This document shows positions 8,494 to 22,913 of a DNA stretch of 64,000 nucleotides, one piece after another (position 1 is the stretch's first letter; each line of letters starts with the position of its first letter). A program made the translations under genes and the position numbers. The notes beneath the pieces were generated by a model. The model saw nothing but the letters and a program-made list of their open reading frames with translations. It had not been told where the DNA came from and searched no databases. Source of the stretch: Streptococcaceae bacterium (lineage in GTDB: Bacteria; Bacillota; Bacilli; Lactobacillales; Streptococcaceae); assembly GCA_031253335.1 (NCBI GenBank), contig JAIRWF010000035.1, positions 1-64,000 of the forward strand, read 5' to 3'.

Positions 8494-11205
8494 TCATTTT
8501 GAAAGTTTTATCACCGTAGCTGTCAAATTTGACACAGTCACACTAGACGTCGTCAATGCTTGCCCCGTCAAGCTTGACAATGTTGAATCACTTGTTGTGA
8601 TTAAATTCTTACCTGCCAAATCTGACGACCCATAAAAACTGCCGCCTTGACCAATCGTCACCGAATTTCCAGACGCATTAAAGATAACCAAATACTTTGT
8701 TGTCCCCGAGGTCAACTCTTCAGTGATAACACCTGACGTCGCATTCGTCACATTCTCAACCCCTGTACTTGTTGGCGTCCAAGCCAATTTCGAGTAATCA
8801 TTAGGCCAAAATTGCGGATTTGCCTTTTTGAATTTCATGAGACTTGCGATAAAGTTCACAGCAGATTGATTGCTTGCAACATTATCCCAGTTCATCGCAT
8901 TGACCACATCCCCCGCAACAACAGGCGTGTAAAGGTTGCTCCCTGGCCAGTAATTCCCATAATAGTTTCCACTTAAGTCTTTCCCAAATAGCCCATTATA
9001 AGAATTAGCCGCGGTTGCCCAAGAGGCACTATACCAAGCAGGTGCCGGAGTTGTTCCATTTTGATAACTCTGAATCTGCGTCGCACTCAAGCTTGTCAAT
9101 GTTGTAGGATTCACAAGCTTCGTCTGATCAAATTCCTGCCCAGTCTCCATAAAGGTTATGCCATCAGCCATCAGATTGATTGCATTGGCAAGTTCATCTC
9201 GCGAATCATGCGTTGCGATTGTATCTTTTGGATTAGATGACCAGATTTGATCACTCAAGGTATAGCTATCATGGCACTCCACATAGTTCGCAGATTGGCT
9301 CGGTGTAAGGAAGCTTTCAAGCGCAGGCGTGCCATTCCAACCTCCAGAGCCCAGCAGTCCATCAGCAACACTTACCGTTGCTGCTGTATTTCCTGAAACA
9401 AGTCCACCTGCCTCACCTTTGTTATTGCTAATGGCATCACGCTCTCCCGCATTAAAGAAACCAATTCCTGGAACTTGAGCCCAGTTTGATGTTTGCGTCG
9501 GAGTAAAGTTATCGCTCGTTGCACCCCAACCCTCGCCGTACATGATGATATGTGGATCAAGCGCCGTTAAAGCAGCTCGCAGCTTATTCATTGTCGTAGT
9601 ATCCAGTAAGCTCATCTCATCAAAGCGGAAACCATCAATATCATAATTTTTTGCCCAATACGTCACAGAATCTATAATGAACTTACCGAACATTTCATGA
9701 TTGCTAGCTGTATCATTCCCACAGCCAGACTGCGTATATTTACGGAAGTAATAACCAGGTTCTGCCTTTTCAAAAGGAGAGTCCGACTGACTATACACAT
9801 GGTTTAAGACCATATCCATGACAACCCCGATGCCATTTGTGTGCAAGCCTTGCACCATCTGCTTCATTTCAGTAATACGTGTTAAAGGATTAACAGAATT
9901 GCTCGCGTATTCCCCCTCTGGAACCATCTCATTTTCAGGATCATAACCCCAGTTAAAATTATTCGGGAATGCAGACGTCACCGTCCCTGTTTCGCTAACA
10001 GAAGCGTATTGACTCGTCGGCATCAACTGAATATAGTTAAAGCCCTCATTCTTGAGATAGGATAACCCCGTAGTCGATCCCGTATTAGGATCTTTCGTAT
10101 TAGCCTGGATAACACCTAGATATTTCCCACGATTTGCAGCTGAAACCCCAGAAGTCGAAGATATGGTAAACTCCCTAATATGCAGCTCATCTACAATCGC
10201 TTGCGTCGGACTTGCCACACGCCAGCTTGCAGCACTTCCCTGTTTCACAGAAAGATTGCTTGCCATTGCCGCAGGCGACTCTACAACTGAACGCAAACCA
10301 CCTTGAGTAGTCGCAATCGAATAAGGATCATTCGTTGTATTCGTCACAGAAGCCGTGTTCAAAGTCCCATAAGTAGGTTCTCCTGCCGTTCCAACAGCAT
10401 AGTCACTAATCGTACCATCTGCGAAAGTAACTTTATATTGATAAACAAGTCCCGTTTGATTACCTGTCAAGGTATAAGTCCATGTCCCGACTGTATTTGT
10501 CGTGTGCTTATTTGGACTTGACACATTGCCACGTGTCATCGTATAAGTTGTTTTAACTCCCGCTGTCGGGCTCGTATTCGTTCCATAGCTTACCAGTTGT
10601 ACACTTGTTGCCGTTGGCGCCCAAAGCTTGAAAGACGTGCTTTTTGTCGAATAATTAAAGCCTAAGTCCGTCCCCTCATATCCCCATTGCAAATCAAAGG
10701 CCGAGAAATCATTTATCTGCGCTGCTTGATACTCGTCAGCCGTCGCAAAAGCAGCCAACTGCAGACTCGCGTTCGTTGTTGTCGCTTCAGAAATTCCATA
10801 ACCCCGTGACGTCACATAGCTCGTGAGAGCTTTCCCTTTAGAAGCAACAGTCAAACCATTACCTGTACCCACAATTTTATTCGGATTGTTAGCCCAGTTG
10901 TTCCCGTCCGTAATAAAAAAACTAAAGCTGGACACATTGCTTGGAACGTTGAGCACGAGGGTCTCAACGCCATTACTTGGTGTTTTAGGAATCGCTGTAA
11001 ATCCTGTCTTTGAGCCATTATCAAGCGTGCCAGCACTATCCCACGCATAAACATAATACTGCGTCGTTGAAGAGGGCGCCTGAAACTTAATTGTCTCTGC
11101 AACATTTGTTGTGGTTGCTGCATAGTCCTTAACAGGAGCAGGTAAAATCACAAGAATACTCAAAAATGCAATAAATCCAGCAAAGAACGCATACCTGAAT
11201 TTCAT
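8494..11205 (-). CDS. pulA: Type I pullulanase (secreted GH13)
   Basis: Signal peptide; FKLWAPTATSVQLVSYG; MVLNHVY; DGFRFDEMSLLD; VECHDSYTLSD. Confidence 0.93.
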   Translation of the reverse strand: MKFRYAFFAGFIAFLSILVILPAPVKDYAATTTNVAETIKFQAPSSTTQYYVYAWDSAGTLDNGSKTGFTAIPKTPSNGVETLVLNVPSNVSSFSFFITDGNNWANNPNKIVGTGNGLTVASKGKALTSYVTSRGYGISEATTTNASLQLAAFATADEYQAAQINDFSAFDLQWGYEGTDLGFNYSTKSTSFKLWAPTATSVQLVSYGTNTSPTAGVKTTYTMTRGNVSSPNKHTTNTVGTWTYTLTGNQTGLVYQYKVTFADGTISDYAVGTAGEPTYGTLNTASVTNTTNDPYSIATTQGGLRSVVESPAAMASNLSVKQGSAASWRVASPTQAIVDELHIREFTISSTSGVSAANRGKYLGVIQANTKDPNTGSTTGLSYLKNEGFNYIQLMPTSQYASVSETGTVTSAFPNNFNWGYDPENEMVPEGEYASNSVNPLTRITEMKQMVQGLHTNGIGVVMDMVLNHVYSQSDSPFEKAEPGYYFRKYTQSGCGNDTASNHEMFGKFIIDSVTYWAKNYDIDGFRFDEMSLLDTTTMNKLRAALTALDPHIIMYGEGWGATSDNFTPTQTSNWAQVPGIGFFNAGERDAISNNKGEAGGLVSGNTAATVSVADGLLGSGGWNGTPALESFLTPSQSANYVECHDSYTLSDQIWSSNPKDTIATHDSRDELANAINLMADGITFMETGQEFDQTKLVNPTTLTSLSATQIQSYQNGTTPAPAWYSASWATAANSYNGLFGKDLSGNYYGNYWPGSNLYTPVVAGDVVNAMNWDNVASNQSAVNFIASLMKFKKANPQFWPNDYSKLAWTPTSTGVENVTNATSGVITEELTSGTTKYLVIFNASGNSVTIGQGGSFYGSSDLAGKNLITTSDSTLSSLTGQALTTSSVTVSNLTATVIKLSK

Positions 11206-11238
11206 TATTTTCTCCTTCAGTTGAGATTGATTTTGTTT

Positions 11239-11253
11239 TGAAATCGCTTACAA
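11239..11253 (-). promoter_or_regulatory. Catabolite-responsive element (cre) upstream of pulA
   Basis: Minus strand TTGTAAGCGATTTCA fits WTGNAANCGNWNNCW at every defined position. Confidence 0.75.
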
Positions 11254-11257
11254 CCTT

Positions 11258-11284
11258 ATCATACCAAAAAAAAAAAAAAAACAA
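11258..11284 (-). promoter_or_regulatory. pulA promoter with a T16 homopolymer in the spacer
   Basis: Minus strand TTG-T16-GG-TATGAT; the -10 lies just upstream of the cre. Confidence 0.6.
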
Positions 11285-11412
11285 GATTTCTGTTAAAGGT
11301 TGATTTCAGGCTCGGAGTGCCTCCTTCAAATCCAAAAGTTCTTATTTAACGTGGTTTTCGAGTATATCCCTTCAATCATTCCAAAAGAAAAAAAGGCTCT
11401 CAGCCCCCTTTT

Positions 11413-11733
11413 TTATTTTTTTATCGCCGCAAACTGCATAAAGTATTTTTCATTTTGCTTAAAACGTGCCTCACTTCGAGGGCCAAATAGCGCTGCAAGG
11501 TACATCTCACGCGCGCGAAGAATTTCTTTGGTGCGTGGCGACTGCTGTGCAATTAGCTCTGCCACCGTTGCATCAAACAAATCAAGCGTCCTCTCCATAG
11601 CCGCATTCATACGCTTATCATTTCCCACCCTTGCAGCATTATAAGTGCGTCCCACCTCCGCACCAATATTGGCAAGTTGAGAGGTCAAAGGCATCTGCCC
11701 CCACTTCTTACGATCTATCGCATAATTAGTCAT
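11413..11733 (-). CDS. Small helical conserved hypothetical protein
   Basis: 106-aa ORF; start overlaps the stop region of the upstream ORF 11726-12070. Confidence 0.65.
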   Translation of the reverse strand: MTNYAIDRKKWGQMPLTSQLANIGAEVGRTYNAARVGNDKRMNAAMERTLDLFDATVAELIAQQSPRTKEILRAREMYLAALFGPRSEARFKQNEKYFMQFAAIKK

Positions 11734-12070
11734 CTGACACCTTATTTTCTACGAGCTGACGAATCTTGTGTTGTAACTCTTCATTTTCGACACTCCTTGA
11801 GAAATTCTTATCACTTGGTCTGATATTAATCAATGAATCAAACTCAATAAACATATTCTCTCCAAAATCACTCGGGTAAAGATTAAGCCCCCAAAGATTA
11901 GATTGTTTTGAACCCTGGGCAAGCAAAAACTGCTCTCCATCCGCGTGAAGTTCCATATCAACAACGAGTAGCCCTTTTTCAACATCAACAACAGCCTTTA
12001 GCATATCTCCATACATCTTCTCAGCCATCATCGTCAACTCGCCAACTGTAATACTCTCAATCAATTCCAT
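11726..12070 (-). CDS. DUF5674-like hypothetical protein
   Basis: MAEKMYGDMLKAVVDVEKGLLVVDMELHADGEQFLLAQGSKQSNLWGLNLYP resembles DUF5674 from memory. Confidence 0.65.
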   Translation of the reverse strand: MELIESITVGELTMMAEKMYGDMLKAVVDVEKGLLVVDMELHADGEQFLLAQGSKQSNLWGLNLYPSDFGENMFIEFDSLINIRPSDKNFSRSVENEELQHKIRQLVENKVSDD

Positions 12071-12110
12071 AGCGTGATTTTAGCATAACACCTAAACAAT
12101 AGCAAGTAGC

Positions 12111-12814
12111 TCAAGCGTTCCACTCCTTTTTAATCTCATTATACGCTTCCACTACATCTGCCGCTTGCGTAATCGGCCGCCCCACGACAATATAGTCTGA
12201 GCCAATTTCTCGCGCGGCACTTGGCGTCATCACGCGCTTTTGATCACCATTGCTGCTACCTGCAGGTCTAATGCCAGGTGTGAGACAGATAAAGTCCTTT
12301 GAGGTTGCATTTTTGATGAGTTCCACTTCTTGCGCCGAACACACCACCCCGTCAAGTCCTGCTTCGTCTGTGATTTTTGCATAATGCACGACGGCTTCTT
12401 GAATCGTCGTCTGGATATTTTGATCCCGATGTAAAATCTCTTCCGAAGTTGAAGTCAATTGCGTCACCGCAATCAATTTCGTGGCAAACCCGCCACCTTC
12501 ATTCAATCCCTCACGTGCGGCTTTCATCATTTCCACGCCACCAGCCGCATGGACATTCGTCATATCCACACCCAGTTGCGCCAAAACAATCATCGCAGAC
12601 TTCACCGTATTCGGGATATCATGGAGTTTCAAATCCAAAAAGACACTGTGCCCGAGCTCCTTCACGTAGCGTACGACCTCAGGCCCCACGCTGTAAAAGA
12701 GCTCCATGCCGATTTTCACATATAATTTTTTATCCGCTGGAAATTTCGCCAAAAAGCTTTTTACTGCGTCATACGTTGGAAAATCCAAGGCAATTACTGG
12801 CCGTTCTTCAACAG

Positions 12815-12818
<4 letters not shown>
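12111..12818 (-). CDS. pyrF: Orotidine 5'-phosphate decarboxylase
   Basis: [49 protein letters not shown]. Confidence 0.96.
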
Positions 12819-14673
<1,855 letters not shown>

Positions 14674-14677
<4 letters not shown>

Positions 14678-15519
14678 AACACTACCTCTTTTGATTGAAA
14701 AACAGGGCCATCTTCACAGACTTTCTTGGCTGCCGCAGGACCCTCAGGCGTATGGACGACGCAGGCATAGCAAGCACCAATCCCGCAGGCCATCCGCGCT
14801 TCCATCGAAAGTTGAACATTTGCGACGGTATCGCTGTATTTTTTCGCCACCGCTTGGAGCATAAGCGGTGCCCCGCAGCTAAAGACCGCATCAGGCGTGA
14901 AATTAAGGGCATCCATGAGCAGTCCCACGTGACCATGCTCGCCATAACTGCCATCATCCGTCGCAATTTTCATCGTCACACCCAGATCAAGAAATTCTTT
15001 TTCTAAAATTTTGACGGCTTTTGAGGCAAAACCAAGCAAAACGGTCACTTGGTTCCTTTTTTCAATCAGTTGTTTAGTCAATTCATAGAGCGGTGGTACA
15101 CCAATTCCCCCGCCCACAACGAGAACTTCTTGATTTTCTGTCACCTCAAATCCGTGTCCCAGAGGGCCCAAGACATCAGCCGTATCCCCCGCGCCTAATT
15201 TGGAAAGTTCATAAGTCCCCGATTGATCAGAGCCAATCCGGTATATAAGCGTGCAAGTCCCAGCTTTCTTGTCCCAACTCGAAATCGAAATTGGGCGGCG
15301 CAAGAGCTGTGCAGGGTTCGGGACAGCCAGATTGAGGAAACGACCAGGCTGATTCATCGCTTGTACCAACTCACCCGACAAAACAAGCTCAAAAATATCC
15401 CGTGCAATCTCACGCTGACTGACCACTGTCATCATTTCTTTTAATTTTGCCAAATCTGATTCTCTCCTCTCACAAACTCTGCCAAGCACTTCCACAGACC
15501 TATATCTTCTCACATACAA
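14674..15519 (-). CDS. pyrK: Dihydroorotate dehydrogenase electron transfer subunit; true start probably near 15435-15459
   Basis: [60 protein letters not shown] Fe-S motif. Confidence 0.92.
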
Positions 15520-15928
15520 TGCCCAAAGTCTGTATCAATTCTTCCTCGTAGGGCTCCTTCGCATGGTATTCCTCAATATAGCGAATCTCACGGACCCCAG
15601 CCGCAATGACTAGTTTCAGGCAGGCAATACAGGGAAAGAGCGTCGTATAGAGAATCGCACCCTCAGGCGACACCCCGTGTTTCGCAGCTTGCGCAATGGC
15701 ATTTTGCTCAGCATGCACCGTTGCAATGCAATGCCCATCCTTATCCTCTAGGCAACCCACATCCGTACAGTGTGGCATCCCAGCCACCGAGCCATTATAA
15801 CCAGTTGATAAGATCTGTCCATCACGCGTCACAAGCAAAGCCCCCACCTGCGCATGCGTACAAGTCGAACGCTTCGCTACCACCTGCACAATTTCTTTTA
15901 AATATTCATCTTTTGTAGGTCGTGTCAT
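15500..15928 (-). CDS. comEB: dCMP deaminase family protein (ComEB)
   Basis: Zinc motifs [14 protein letters not shown] and [13 protein letters not shown]. Confidence 0.9.
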   Translation of the reverse strand: MTRPTKDEYLKEIVQVVAKRSTCTHAQVGALLVTRDGQILSTGYNGSVAGMPHCTDVGCLEDKDGHCIATVHAEQNAIAQAAKHGVSPEGAILYTTLFPCIACLKLVIAAGVREIRYIEEYHAKEPYEEELIQTLGIVCEKI

Positions 15929-16455
15929 AGTCTTTTATAGTCTCCTAATTTCAAATCTCCGAGTTGGTAGTCTCCAATCTGCGTCCGAACCAAGCGCAAG
16001 GTCGGAAAACCAACAGCTGCTGTCATCCGCCGCACTTGACGGTTACGCCCTTCATGGATTGTGAGTTCAATCCATGACGTCGGAATTTCGCGCCGTTCCC
16101 GAATGGGTGGCGTTCGCGTCCAAAGCCAATCGGGCTCCGCTACGCACCGTGCCTTCGCGGGCAGCGTCAATCCGTCTTTCAGCACGACGCCTTGCGCCAA
16201 TTTTCCTAAGGCCTCATCCGTCACACGTCCTTCCACTTGCGCCAGATAAGTCTTCTCCGCGTGCGCTTTCGGAGATGTCAATCGTGCCTGAAGCTTGCCA
16301 TCATCCGTCAAGAGCAAAAGCCCCTCGCTATCCTTATCGAGCCTTCCCGCCGCATAGATATGCGGAATATCAATGTAATCACTCAGCGTCGCACGTCCTT
16401 CGGCATCTGTAAATTTTGTCAAGACTCCGTAAGGTTTGTTAAATAAGACAATCAT
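15925..16455 (-). CDS. RsuA/RluE-type pseudouridine synthase
   Basis: [55 protein letters not shown]. Confidence 0.88.
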   Translation of the reverse strand: MIVLFNKPYGVLTKFTDAEGRATLSDYIDIPHIYAAGRLDKDSEGLLLLTDDGKLQARLTSPKAHAEKTYLAQVEGRVTDEALGKLAQGVVLKDGLTLPAKARCVAEPDWLWTRTPPIRERREIPTSWIELTIHEGRNRQVRRMTAAVGFPTLRLVRTQIGDYQLGDLKLGDYKRL

Positions 16456-19400
16456 TAAATCGTGACCGTCGCAAAACTACGTGACTCCGCGACTTTAAGA
16501 ATCGCTGCTGCGGTATCGAGCGCCGTAAACAATGGAATATTACGCGAAATCGCTTCTTGTCGAATGCGGAAACCATCAGTCTCAACACCAACTTCGCGGT
16601 TCTTACCCATGGTATTAACCACCGCCTGCACGCGTCCCGTCCGAATTTCCTCAATGGCCGTCCCCGCTTCTTCTTCCGAGCCTTCGAGTTTCCCAATTTC
16701 ACGAACATAGAGTCCGTTTTCAGCAAAATATTGCGCCGTCCCATGTGTCGCGACAAGGGAATAACCGACTTCGGCAAACCTTTTCGCAAGCGCCAGGGTC
16801 TCCGCCTTGTCATCGTCCGCGACAGTAAAGAGAATCGAGCCGTAGTCGCTCATATGAAGTTTCGCCGCCTCAAAGCTCTTGTAAAGTGCTTTTTCAAGCG
16901 TGAAGTCAGAGCCCATTGCCTCACCGGTTGACTTCATCTCAGGACCAAGCAGGCTATCCACGTGCGCGAGCTTGGTGAAGCTAAAGACAGGGATTTTCAC
17001 GTGTACCATATCTGGCGTAGGTGCTAAGCCTGAAGTGTAGCCATGCTCCGCCAACGTCTCGCCCAAAATCATACGGGTCGCAAGCTGCGCCATTTGGATA
17101 TTGGTGACTTTGGATAAGAACGGCACGGTACGTGACGCCCGCGGATTGACCTCGATGACATAGACCTCATCTTTATACACGACAAACTGCACATTCATCA
17201 TACCGATGCAGTTCAGTCCCAAGGCCAAGCGTTTTGTGTAATCCACAATCGTGTCAATGATTTTCTGACTGAAATTTTGTGGCGGATAAACGGCCATAGA
17301 GTCGCCCGAGTGGACGCCCGCCCGCTCAATGTGCTCCATGATTCCCGGCAGCAACACGTCCTTGCCATCACAAATCGCATCGACTTCACATTCTTGCCCC
17401 ATGAGATAGCTATCCACGAGCACAGGATGCTCTGGTGACGCTTTCACAGCACGGTTCATGTAGTCCCGCAAGTCATGCTCATTGGAAACAATTTCCATGG
17501 CACGACCGCCCAAGACAAAGGATGGCCGCACAAGGACAGGATAGCCAATGCGATTCGCGTTAGCCACCGCTTCTTCTTCATTCGTCGCGGTAGCACCTTC
17601 TGGCATCGGGATGCCCATATTAATCAGGGCTTGCTCAAAGAGGTCGCGGTCTTCCGCGCGGTCGAGGTCAGCCACTTGCGTCCCCAAGATTTTCACTCCT
17701 GCCTTGGATAATGGTTCAGCTAAGTTAATCGCCGTCTGTCCGCCAAATTGCACGATGACACCTTCTGGTTGCTCGACGTCAATGACATTCATGACATCTT
17801 CAAAGGTCAAGGGCTCAAAATAGAGCTTGTCAGAAATCGAGAAATCCGTCGAAACCGTCTCAGGGTTGCTATTGATGACAATTGCCTCGTAGCCCATCGA
17901 TTGAATGGCCTTGACGCTGTGCACCGTCGCATAGTCAAACTCGACCCCTTGCCCAATCCGAATTGGACCCGAGCCCAAGACGAGAATTTTCTTTTTGGCC
18001 GATTTGAAAGATTCCGTCTCCGTCTCGTAAGTCCCATAATAATAGGGCGTTGCGGACTCGAACTCTGCTGCACAGGTATCGACCATCTTGAAGACAGGGA
18101 GTAAATTGTGTTCTTTACGAAAGTCACGAACGGCGTCAGGCGTGGTTTGCCAGAGCTTTGCGATTTCACGGTCGGAGAAACCGTTTTTCTTCGCGAGTTC
18201 GAGGGTATCCGCATGGAATGTCAGCTTTTTCAAGCTATTTTCAATCTCGATGATATGGAGCAATTTGTCGAGAAAGAAAATGTCAATTTTTGTGAGATCA
18301 TGGATTTCTTCAATCGAAATTCCACGGCGAATAGCTTCAGACAGGTAGAATAGGCGGTCATCTTGAACTTTGACCATTTTTTCATAGAGCTTGTCATCGT
18401 CGGCTTCGCGGGCTTCGTCCAGTTCATTGTGGAAAACGCCGATTTCAAGGGAACGGACAGCTTTCAAAAAGCTCTCTTCGATGTTGCGTCCAATCGCCAT
18501 GACTTCGCCCGTGGCCTTCATCTGCGTGCCGAGGTGACGGTCGCCGTGTTCAAATTTATCAAAGGGAAAACGGGCAATTTTCGCGACCACATAGTCAAGC
18601 GCTGGTTCAAACATGGCATAGGTCGTGCCAGTGACGGGATTAATGATTTCATCGAGCGTCATGCCGACCGCTATTTTCGCGGACATTTTGGCAATCGGAT
18701 AACCCGTGGCTTTCGACGCTAAAGCAGACGAACGCGACACACGCGGGTTAACTTCAATCACGCGGTACTGGAAGCTATTGGGGTCAAGCGCCAGCTGGAC
18801 GTTACACCCGCCTTCGATTTTGAGGGCACGAATGATATTGAGCGAAGCGTCGCGCATCATCTGGACCTCGATGTCGGTCAGGGTCTGAATGGGGGCAAAA
18901 ACGATGGAGTCCCCCGTGTGAACGCCGACGGGATCGAAATTTTCCATGTTGCAGACAACCATGGCGTTGTCGGCAGAGTCACGCATGACTTCAAACTCGA
19001 TTTCCTTGTAGCCCGCGATGGATTCTTCAATCAAGCATTGAGTCACAGGACTAAGTTTCAGGCCGTTTGTGACGATTTCACGGAGTTCGGTCTCATCGGC
19101 ACAAATCCCGCCGCCAGTGCCGCCCATGGTGAAGGCCGGCCGCACAATGATGGGATAGCCGATACGATTGGCGATTTCTACGGCTTCTTCGGTGGTCGTT
19201 GCAATGTCTGATTCACAGAGAGGTTCGCCGATTTCCTCGCAGAGTTCCTTGAAGAGTTCCCGATCTTCGGCGCGGTCAATCGCTGAAAGCTTCGTACCCA
19301 AGAGCTCAACGCCCAGTTCATCAAGAATCCCTGATTTTGAGAGTTCCATCGCCATATTCAGCCCCGTTTGCCCTCCAAGAGTTGGCAGAAGCGCATCAGG

Positions 19401-19646
19401 ACGTTCCTTGCGGAGAATTTTGCTGACAAACTCCAGCGTAATGGGTTCGATATAAACGGTATCTGCGATTTCACGGTCGGTCATGATGGTCGCAGGGTTT
19501 GAATTCACCAAAACGACCTCATAGCCCTCCTCCTTGAGCGAGAGGCAGGCTTGCGTGCCGGCATAGTCAAACTCAGCCGCCTGTCCGATAATAATGGGAC
19601 CAGAGCCTATAATCATGATTTTTTTGATGTCGGTACGTTTAGGCAT
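16455..19646 (-). CDS. carB: Carbamoyl-phosphate synthase large subunit
   Basis: 1063 aa with duplicated ATP-grasp halves: [41 protein letters not shown]. Confidence 0.98.
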   Translation of the reverse strand: MPKRTDIKKIMIIGSGPIIIGQAAEFDYAGTQACLSLKEEGYEVVLVNSNPATIMTDREIADTVYIEPITLEFVSKILRKERPDALLPTLGGQTGLNMAMELSKSGILDELGVELLGTKLSAIDRAEDRELFKELCEEIGEPLCESDIATTTEEAVEIANRIGYPIIVRPAFTMGGTGGGICADETELREIVTNGLKLSPVTQCLIEESIAGYKEIEFEVMRDSADNAMVVCNMENFDPVGVHTGDSIVFAPIQTLTDIEVQMMRDASLNIIRALKIEGGCNVQLALDPNSFQYRVIEVNPRVSRSSALASKATGYPIAKMSAKIAVGMTLDEIINPVTGTTYAMFEPALDYVVAKIARFPFDKFEHGDRHLGTQMKATGEVMAIGRNIEESFLKAVRSLEIGVFHNELDEAREADDDKLYEKMVKVQDDRLFYLSEAIRRGISIEEIHDLTKIDIFFLDKLLHIIEIENSLKKLTFHADTLELAKKNGFSDREIAKLWQTTPDAVRDFRKEHNLLPVFKMVDTCAAEFESATPYYYGTYETETESFKSAKKKILVLGSGPIRIGQGVEFDYATVHSVKAIQSMGYEAIVINSNPETVSTDFSISDKLYFEPLTFEDVMNVIDVEQPEGVIVQFGGQTAINLAEPLSKAGVKILGTQVADLDRAEDRDLFEQALINMGIPMPEGATATNEEEAVANANRIGYPVLVRPSFVLGGRAMEIVSNEHDLRDYMNRAVKASPEHPVLVDSYLMGQECEVDAICDGKDVLLPGIMEHIERAGVHSGDSMAVYPPQNFSQKIIDTIVDYTKRLALGLNCIGMMNVQFVVYKDEVYVIEVNPRASRTVPFLSKVTNIQMAQLATRMILGETLAEHGYTSGLAPTPDMVHVKIPVFSFTKLAHVDSLLGPEMKSTGEAMGSDFTLEKALYKSFEAAKLHMSDYGSILFTVADDDKAETLALAKRFAEVGYSLVATHGTAQYFAENGLYVREIGKLEGSEEEAGTAIEEIRTGRVQAVVNTMGKNREVGVETDGFRIRQEAISRNIPLFTALDTAAAILKVAESRSFATVTI

Positions 19647-20730
19647 GTTTCACCTCCTTTTTGGCTTTGAAATCGTCCATGAGATCCATAAAGTTATCGA
19701 ATAGATAGTCTGCATCGTGCGGTCCAGGCGCAGCGTCTGGGTGGAATTGCACAGAAAAAGCTGGGTAGCGCTTATGACGGACACCTTCAACAGAGTGGTC
19801 ATTGATTTCTTCGTGCGTAATGAGGAGATCCTCAGGAAGATTTTCACGAGAGACGGCATAGCCATGGTTTTGTGAGGTGAAGTCCACGCGTCCCGTCGCA
19901 ATCTCACGTACGGCATGGTTAAAGCCACGGTGTCCAAATTTCATTTTGTAGGTCGTTGCGCCGTTGGCAAGGGAGAAAAGCTGATGGCCCAAGCAAATAC
20001 CAAAAATGGGAACTTTGCCTTGAATGCCTTGAATCATTTCGATCCCTTCGGGAACATCTGTCGGGTCACCAGGACCATTTGTTAACATGACGCCGTCTGG
20101 ATTCATGTCGAGAATCTCTTGAGCTGTTGTATTTTCGGGGACAACTGTGATATTGCAGTTGCGCTTGGAGAGCTCGCGGAGAATTGAGTGCTTAAGTCCA
20201 AAGTCAACAACGACAACATTGCGTCCATTATTGGGTTGCGGATAGGCTGTCTGCGTGGAGCTGGTCTTCACTTGATCTGTTGGGAGATCTGTTTGAGTGA
20301 GATGGGTAAGGGCTTCCTCAGTATTTGCATTCGATGTGAGGCTTGCTTTGATGACCCCATGTTGACGGACAATCTTCGTAATGGCACGTGTATCCACACC
20401 TGAAATGCCAGGAATGTCCTTTGCTTTCAAGAATTCATCAAAGGAAAGTTGCTTGCGCCAATTGGATGGTCTGCGCGCTGCTTCATGCACGACGACGGCT
20501 TGACAGGTCGGGTGAATGGACTCATAATCATCGCGGTTGACCCCATAATTGCCAATCAAAGGATAGGTAAAGGTCAAAATCTGGCCGTTGTAGGACTGAT
20601 CTGTGATGGACTCCTGATAACCTGACATGCCGGTGTTAAAGACAAGCTCGCCCACGACGTCTTTTTCTGCGCCGATAGATTCCCCCTTAAACACTGTCCC
20701 ATCTGCTAAAACTAAATATTTACTTACCAT
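19639..20730 (-). CDS. carA: Carbamoyl-phosphate synthase small subunit
   Basis: Class I glutamine amidotransferase motif [18 protein letters not shown]. Confidence 0.97.
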   Translation of the reverse strand: MVSKYLVLADGTVFKGESIGAEKDVVGELVFNTGMSGYQESITDQSYNGQILTFTYPLIGNYGVNRDDYESIHPTCQAVVVHEAARRPSNWRKQLSFDEFLKAKDIPGISGVDTRAITKIVRQHGVIKASLTSNANTEEALTHLTQTDLPTDQVKTSSTQTAYPQPNNGRNVVVVDFGLKHSILRELSKRNCNITVVPENTTAQEILDMNPDGVMLTNGPGDPTDVPEGIEMIQGIQGKVPIFGICLGHQLFSLANGATTYKMKFGHRGFNHAVREIATGRVDFTSQNHGYAVSRENLPEDLLITHEEINDHSVEGVRHKRYPAFSVQFHPDAAPGPHDADYLFDNFMDLMDDFKAKKEVKHA

Positions 20731-22002
20731 TTAGAGTTCCTTTCTATAAACAATCTTGCCATCCACCATCGTAAGTCGCGTCTCCCCATAAAGTTCCCAG
20801 CCAATAAAAGGTGTGTTCGTCCCTTTAGAAAGAAAATCTTTGGGGTCAACGCTAAATTCTTTTTTGAGATCAAAAAGGACAAGGTCCGCTGGGTCACCGA
20901 TGTGAAGTTGACCTGCGTTCGTGATGTTGAAAGCTTTGACAGGCGCAGTGCTCATCCATTTTTGGAGCTGTTCAAGTGTAAAAATACCCGTCTGGACAAA
21001 TTTGGTATAGAGAAGCGCAAAAGCTTGTTCGATATTTACGATGCCAAAGGCTCCCTCTCGGAAACTTCCTGATTTTTCTGCCGTTGTGTGGGGGGCTTGA
21101 TCAGTCGCAATCATGTCAATCGTCCCGTCTAAGAGCCCTGTGAGGAGGGCTTCTTGGTCTACTTGGGTCGGTAGAGGTGGGTTCATCTTGTATAGCGCAT
21201 TATCTTCTGGGATGTCTTTGACGGCAAGGAGTAAGTGGTGAGGTGCAACTTCTGCTGTAACATGGACGCCATTAGCTTTCGCCTTTCGCACAAGATCGAC
21301 AGTTTCTTTGGTGGAGATGTGGCAGATATGGTAATGGACACCCGTTTCTTTCGCAAGTTTTAAATCACGAGCAACTTGTTCGTATTCAGTCTCAGGCTTC
21401 CATTCTGGAAGACCAAACTTGCCTTCACGGATGACTCCGCCCGCCATGAGGTTTTTATTCTCGGCATGGGCGACAATGGCTTTATGAAGTTTTGTAGCTT
21501 CTGTCATGGCTTGTCGCATGGTGTCTTCAGTCTGCACGCCATTGCCATCGTTACTAAAGGCAAAAGCACCAGACTTAGCGAGTAAGGAGAGCTCTACTAA
21601 ATCTTCTGTCATCCGATTTTGGGTGATTGAAGCGTAAGGTAAGACCTTGACAACTGCATCTTTTTCGATAATGTCTTGCTCGACTTTCAGGTGTTCTGGC
21701 GTGTCAGGCACAGGGTTAAGGGTCGGCATGGCGCAGATTGTCGTGTAGCCCCCATGTGCTGCTGCTTTAGTACCTGTTACAATTGTTTCTTTTGCTTCAA
21801 AACCTGGCTCACGCAAGTGCGTATGGACATCGACGAGACCTGGCATCACAAGAGCTCCATGTGCATCCAGGACTTCGCCTTCTTCATCAATGATTCCAGA
21901 ATTCATGGCGACGATTTTTCCGTCTTCGATAACTACCATAATAGGTTCTAGTTGGTTGTCTCGCACAATACGGCGAGCCTTGGTGATAATTGTTTTTGTC
22001 AT
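20731..22002 (-). CDS. pyrC: Dihydroorotase
   Basis: [39 protein letters not shown]. Confidence 0.97.
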   Translation of the reverse strand: MTKTIITKARRIVRDNQLEPIMVVIEDGKIVAMNSGIIDEEGEVLDAHGALVMPGLVDVHTHLREPGFEAKETIVTGTKAAAHGGYTTICAMPTLNPVPDTPEHLKVEQDIIEKDAVVKVLPYASITQNRMTEDLVELSLLAKSGAFAFSNDGNGVQTEDTMRQAMTEATKLHKAIVAHAENKNLMAGGVIREGKFGLPEWKPETEYEQVARDLKLAKETGVHYHICHISTKETVDLVRKAKANGVHVTAEVAPHHLLLAVKDIPEDNALYKMNPPLPTQVDQEALLTGLLDGTIDMIATDQAPHTTAEKSGSFREGAFGIVNIEQAFALLYTKFVQTGIFTLEQLQKWMSTAPVKAFNITNAGQLHIGDPADLVLFDLKKEFSVDPKDFLSKGTNTPFIGWELYGETRLTMVDGKIVYRKEL

Positions 22003-22907
22003 TTAAGCACACTTTCTAGTATTGCCATGCGGGCATAGACGCCATTTGTCATTTGCTTCACGATACGTGATTGTGGAGATTCAACGAGGGCGTCTGCGAG
22101 CTCTACGTCCCGATTGACAGGGGCAGGGTGCATGATAATGGCATTGCCTTTCATTTGAGACGCACGTTCAAGCGTTAACCCGTACTCTTTATGGTAGTCC
22201 GCTTTTGAAAAGCTTGCATTTGCTTTTTCGTCTTGGCGCTCGTGCTGAACGCGGAGAAGCATAACGACATCAGACGTTTGGACTAAATCGTCCATCGCAA
22301 GGAATTGCCCATATTGGTCGAAATCCGGATTGTACCATTCTTTTGGGCCTGAGAAATAAACTTTGGCTCCGAGTTTAGTCAGCATTTGGGCGTTACTACG
22401 TGCGACGCGGGAGTGACTGATGTCACCAGCAATGCCCACTTGAAGGCCCGTAAAATCACCGAACTCTTCTTGGATGGTCATGAGGTCTAACAAACACTGG
22501 CTTGGGTGTTGGCCAGAGCCATCGCCGCCGTTTACAATCGCACAATGGATGTTCTCAGAGTTAATCAGCTCGTCGTAATAATGGTCCGTGGAATGGCGCA
22601 AAACGCAGACTTCCACACCCAGTGCATCAAGAGTTAGTACTGTATCATACAGTGTCTCACCTTTTTTGACACTGGATTGGCTTGCATTAAACTCGAGAAC
22701 GTCAAGACCGAGTTTGCGTTCTGCGATGTGAAAGCTATTATGCGTGCGGGTGGAGTTTTCAAAAAAGAGATTGGCGGCAAAGATTTGCTTGTTAGGCTTA
22801 TCCCAGCTTGCACCTGACTTGAACTCACGTGCACGTTTCAATAGGGCTAGGATTTCGTCTGGCGTGTAGTCTTCCATGGAAACGAAATGTTTTCGGCTTT
22901 TTATCAA
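21999..22907 (-). CDS. pyrB: Aspartate carbamoyltransferase catalytic subunit
   Basis: [44 protein letters not shown]. Confidence 0.97.
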   Translation of the reverse strand: MIKSRKHFVSMEDYTPDEILALLKRAREFKSGASWDKPNKQIFAANLFFENSTRTHNSFHIAERKLGLDVLEFNASQSSVKKGETLYDTVLTLDALGVEVCVLRHSTDHYYDELINSENIHCAIVNGGDGSGQHPSQCLLDLMTIQEEFGDFTGLQVGIAGDISHSRVARSNAQMLTKLGAKVYFSGPKEWYNPDFDQYGQFLAMDDLVQTSDVVMLLRVQHERQDEKANASFSKADYHKEYGLTLERASQMKGNAIIMHPAPVNRDVELADALVESPQSRIVKQMTNGVYARMAILESVLK

Positions 22908-22913
22908 AAAAAT

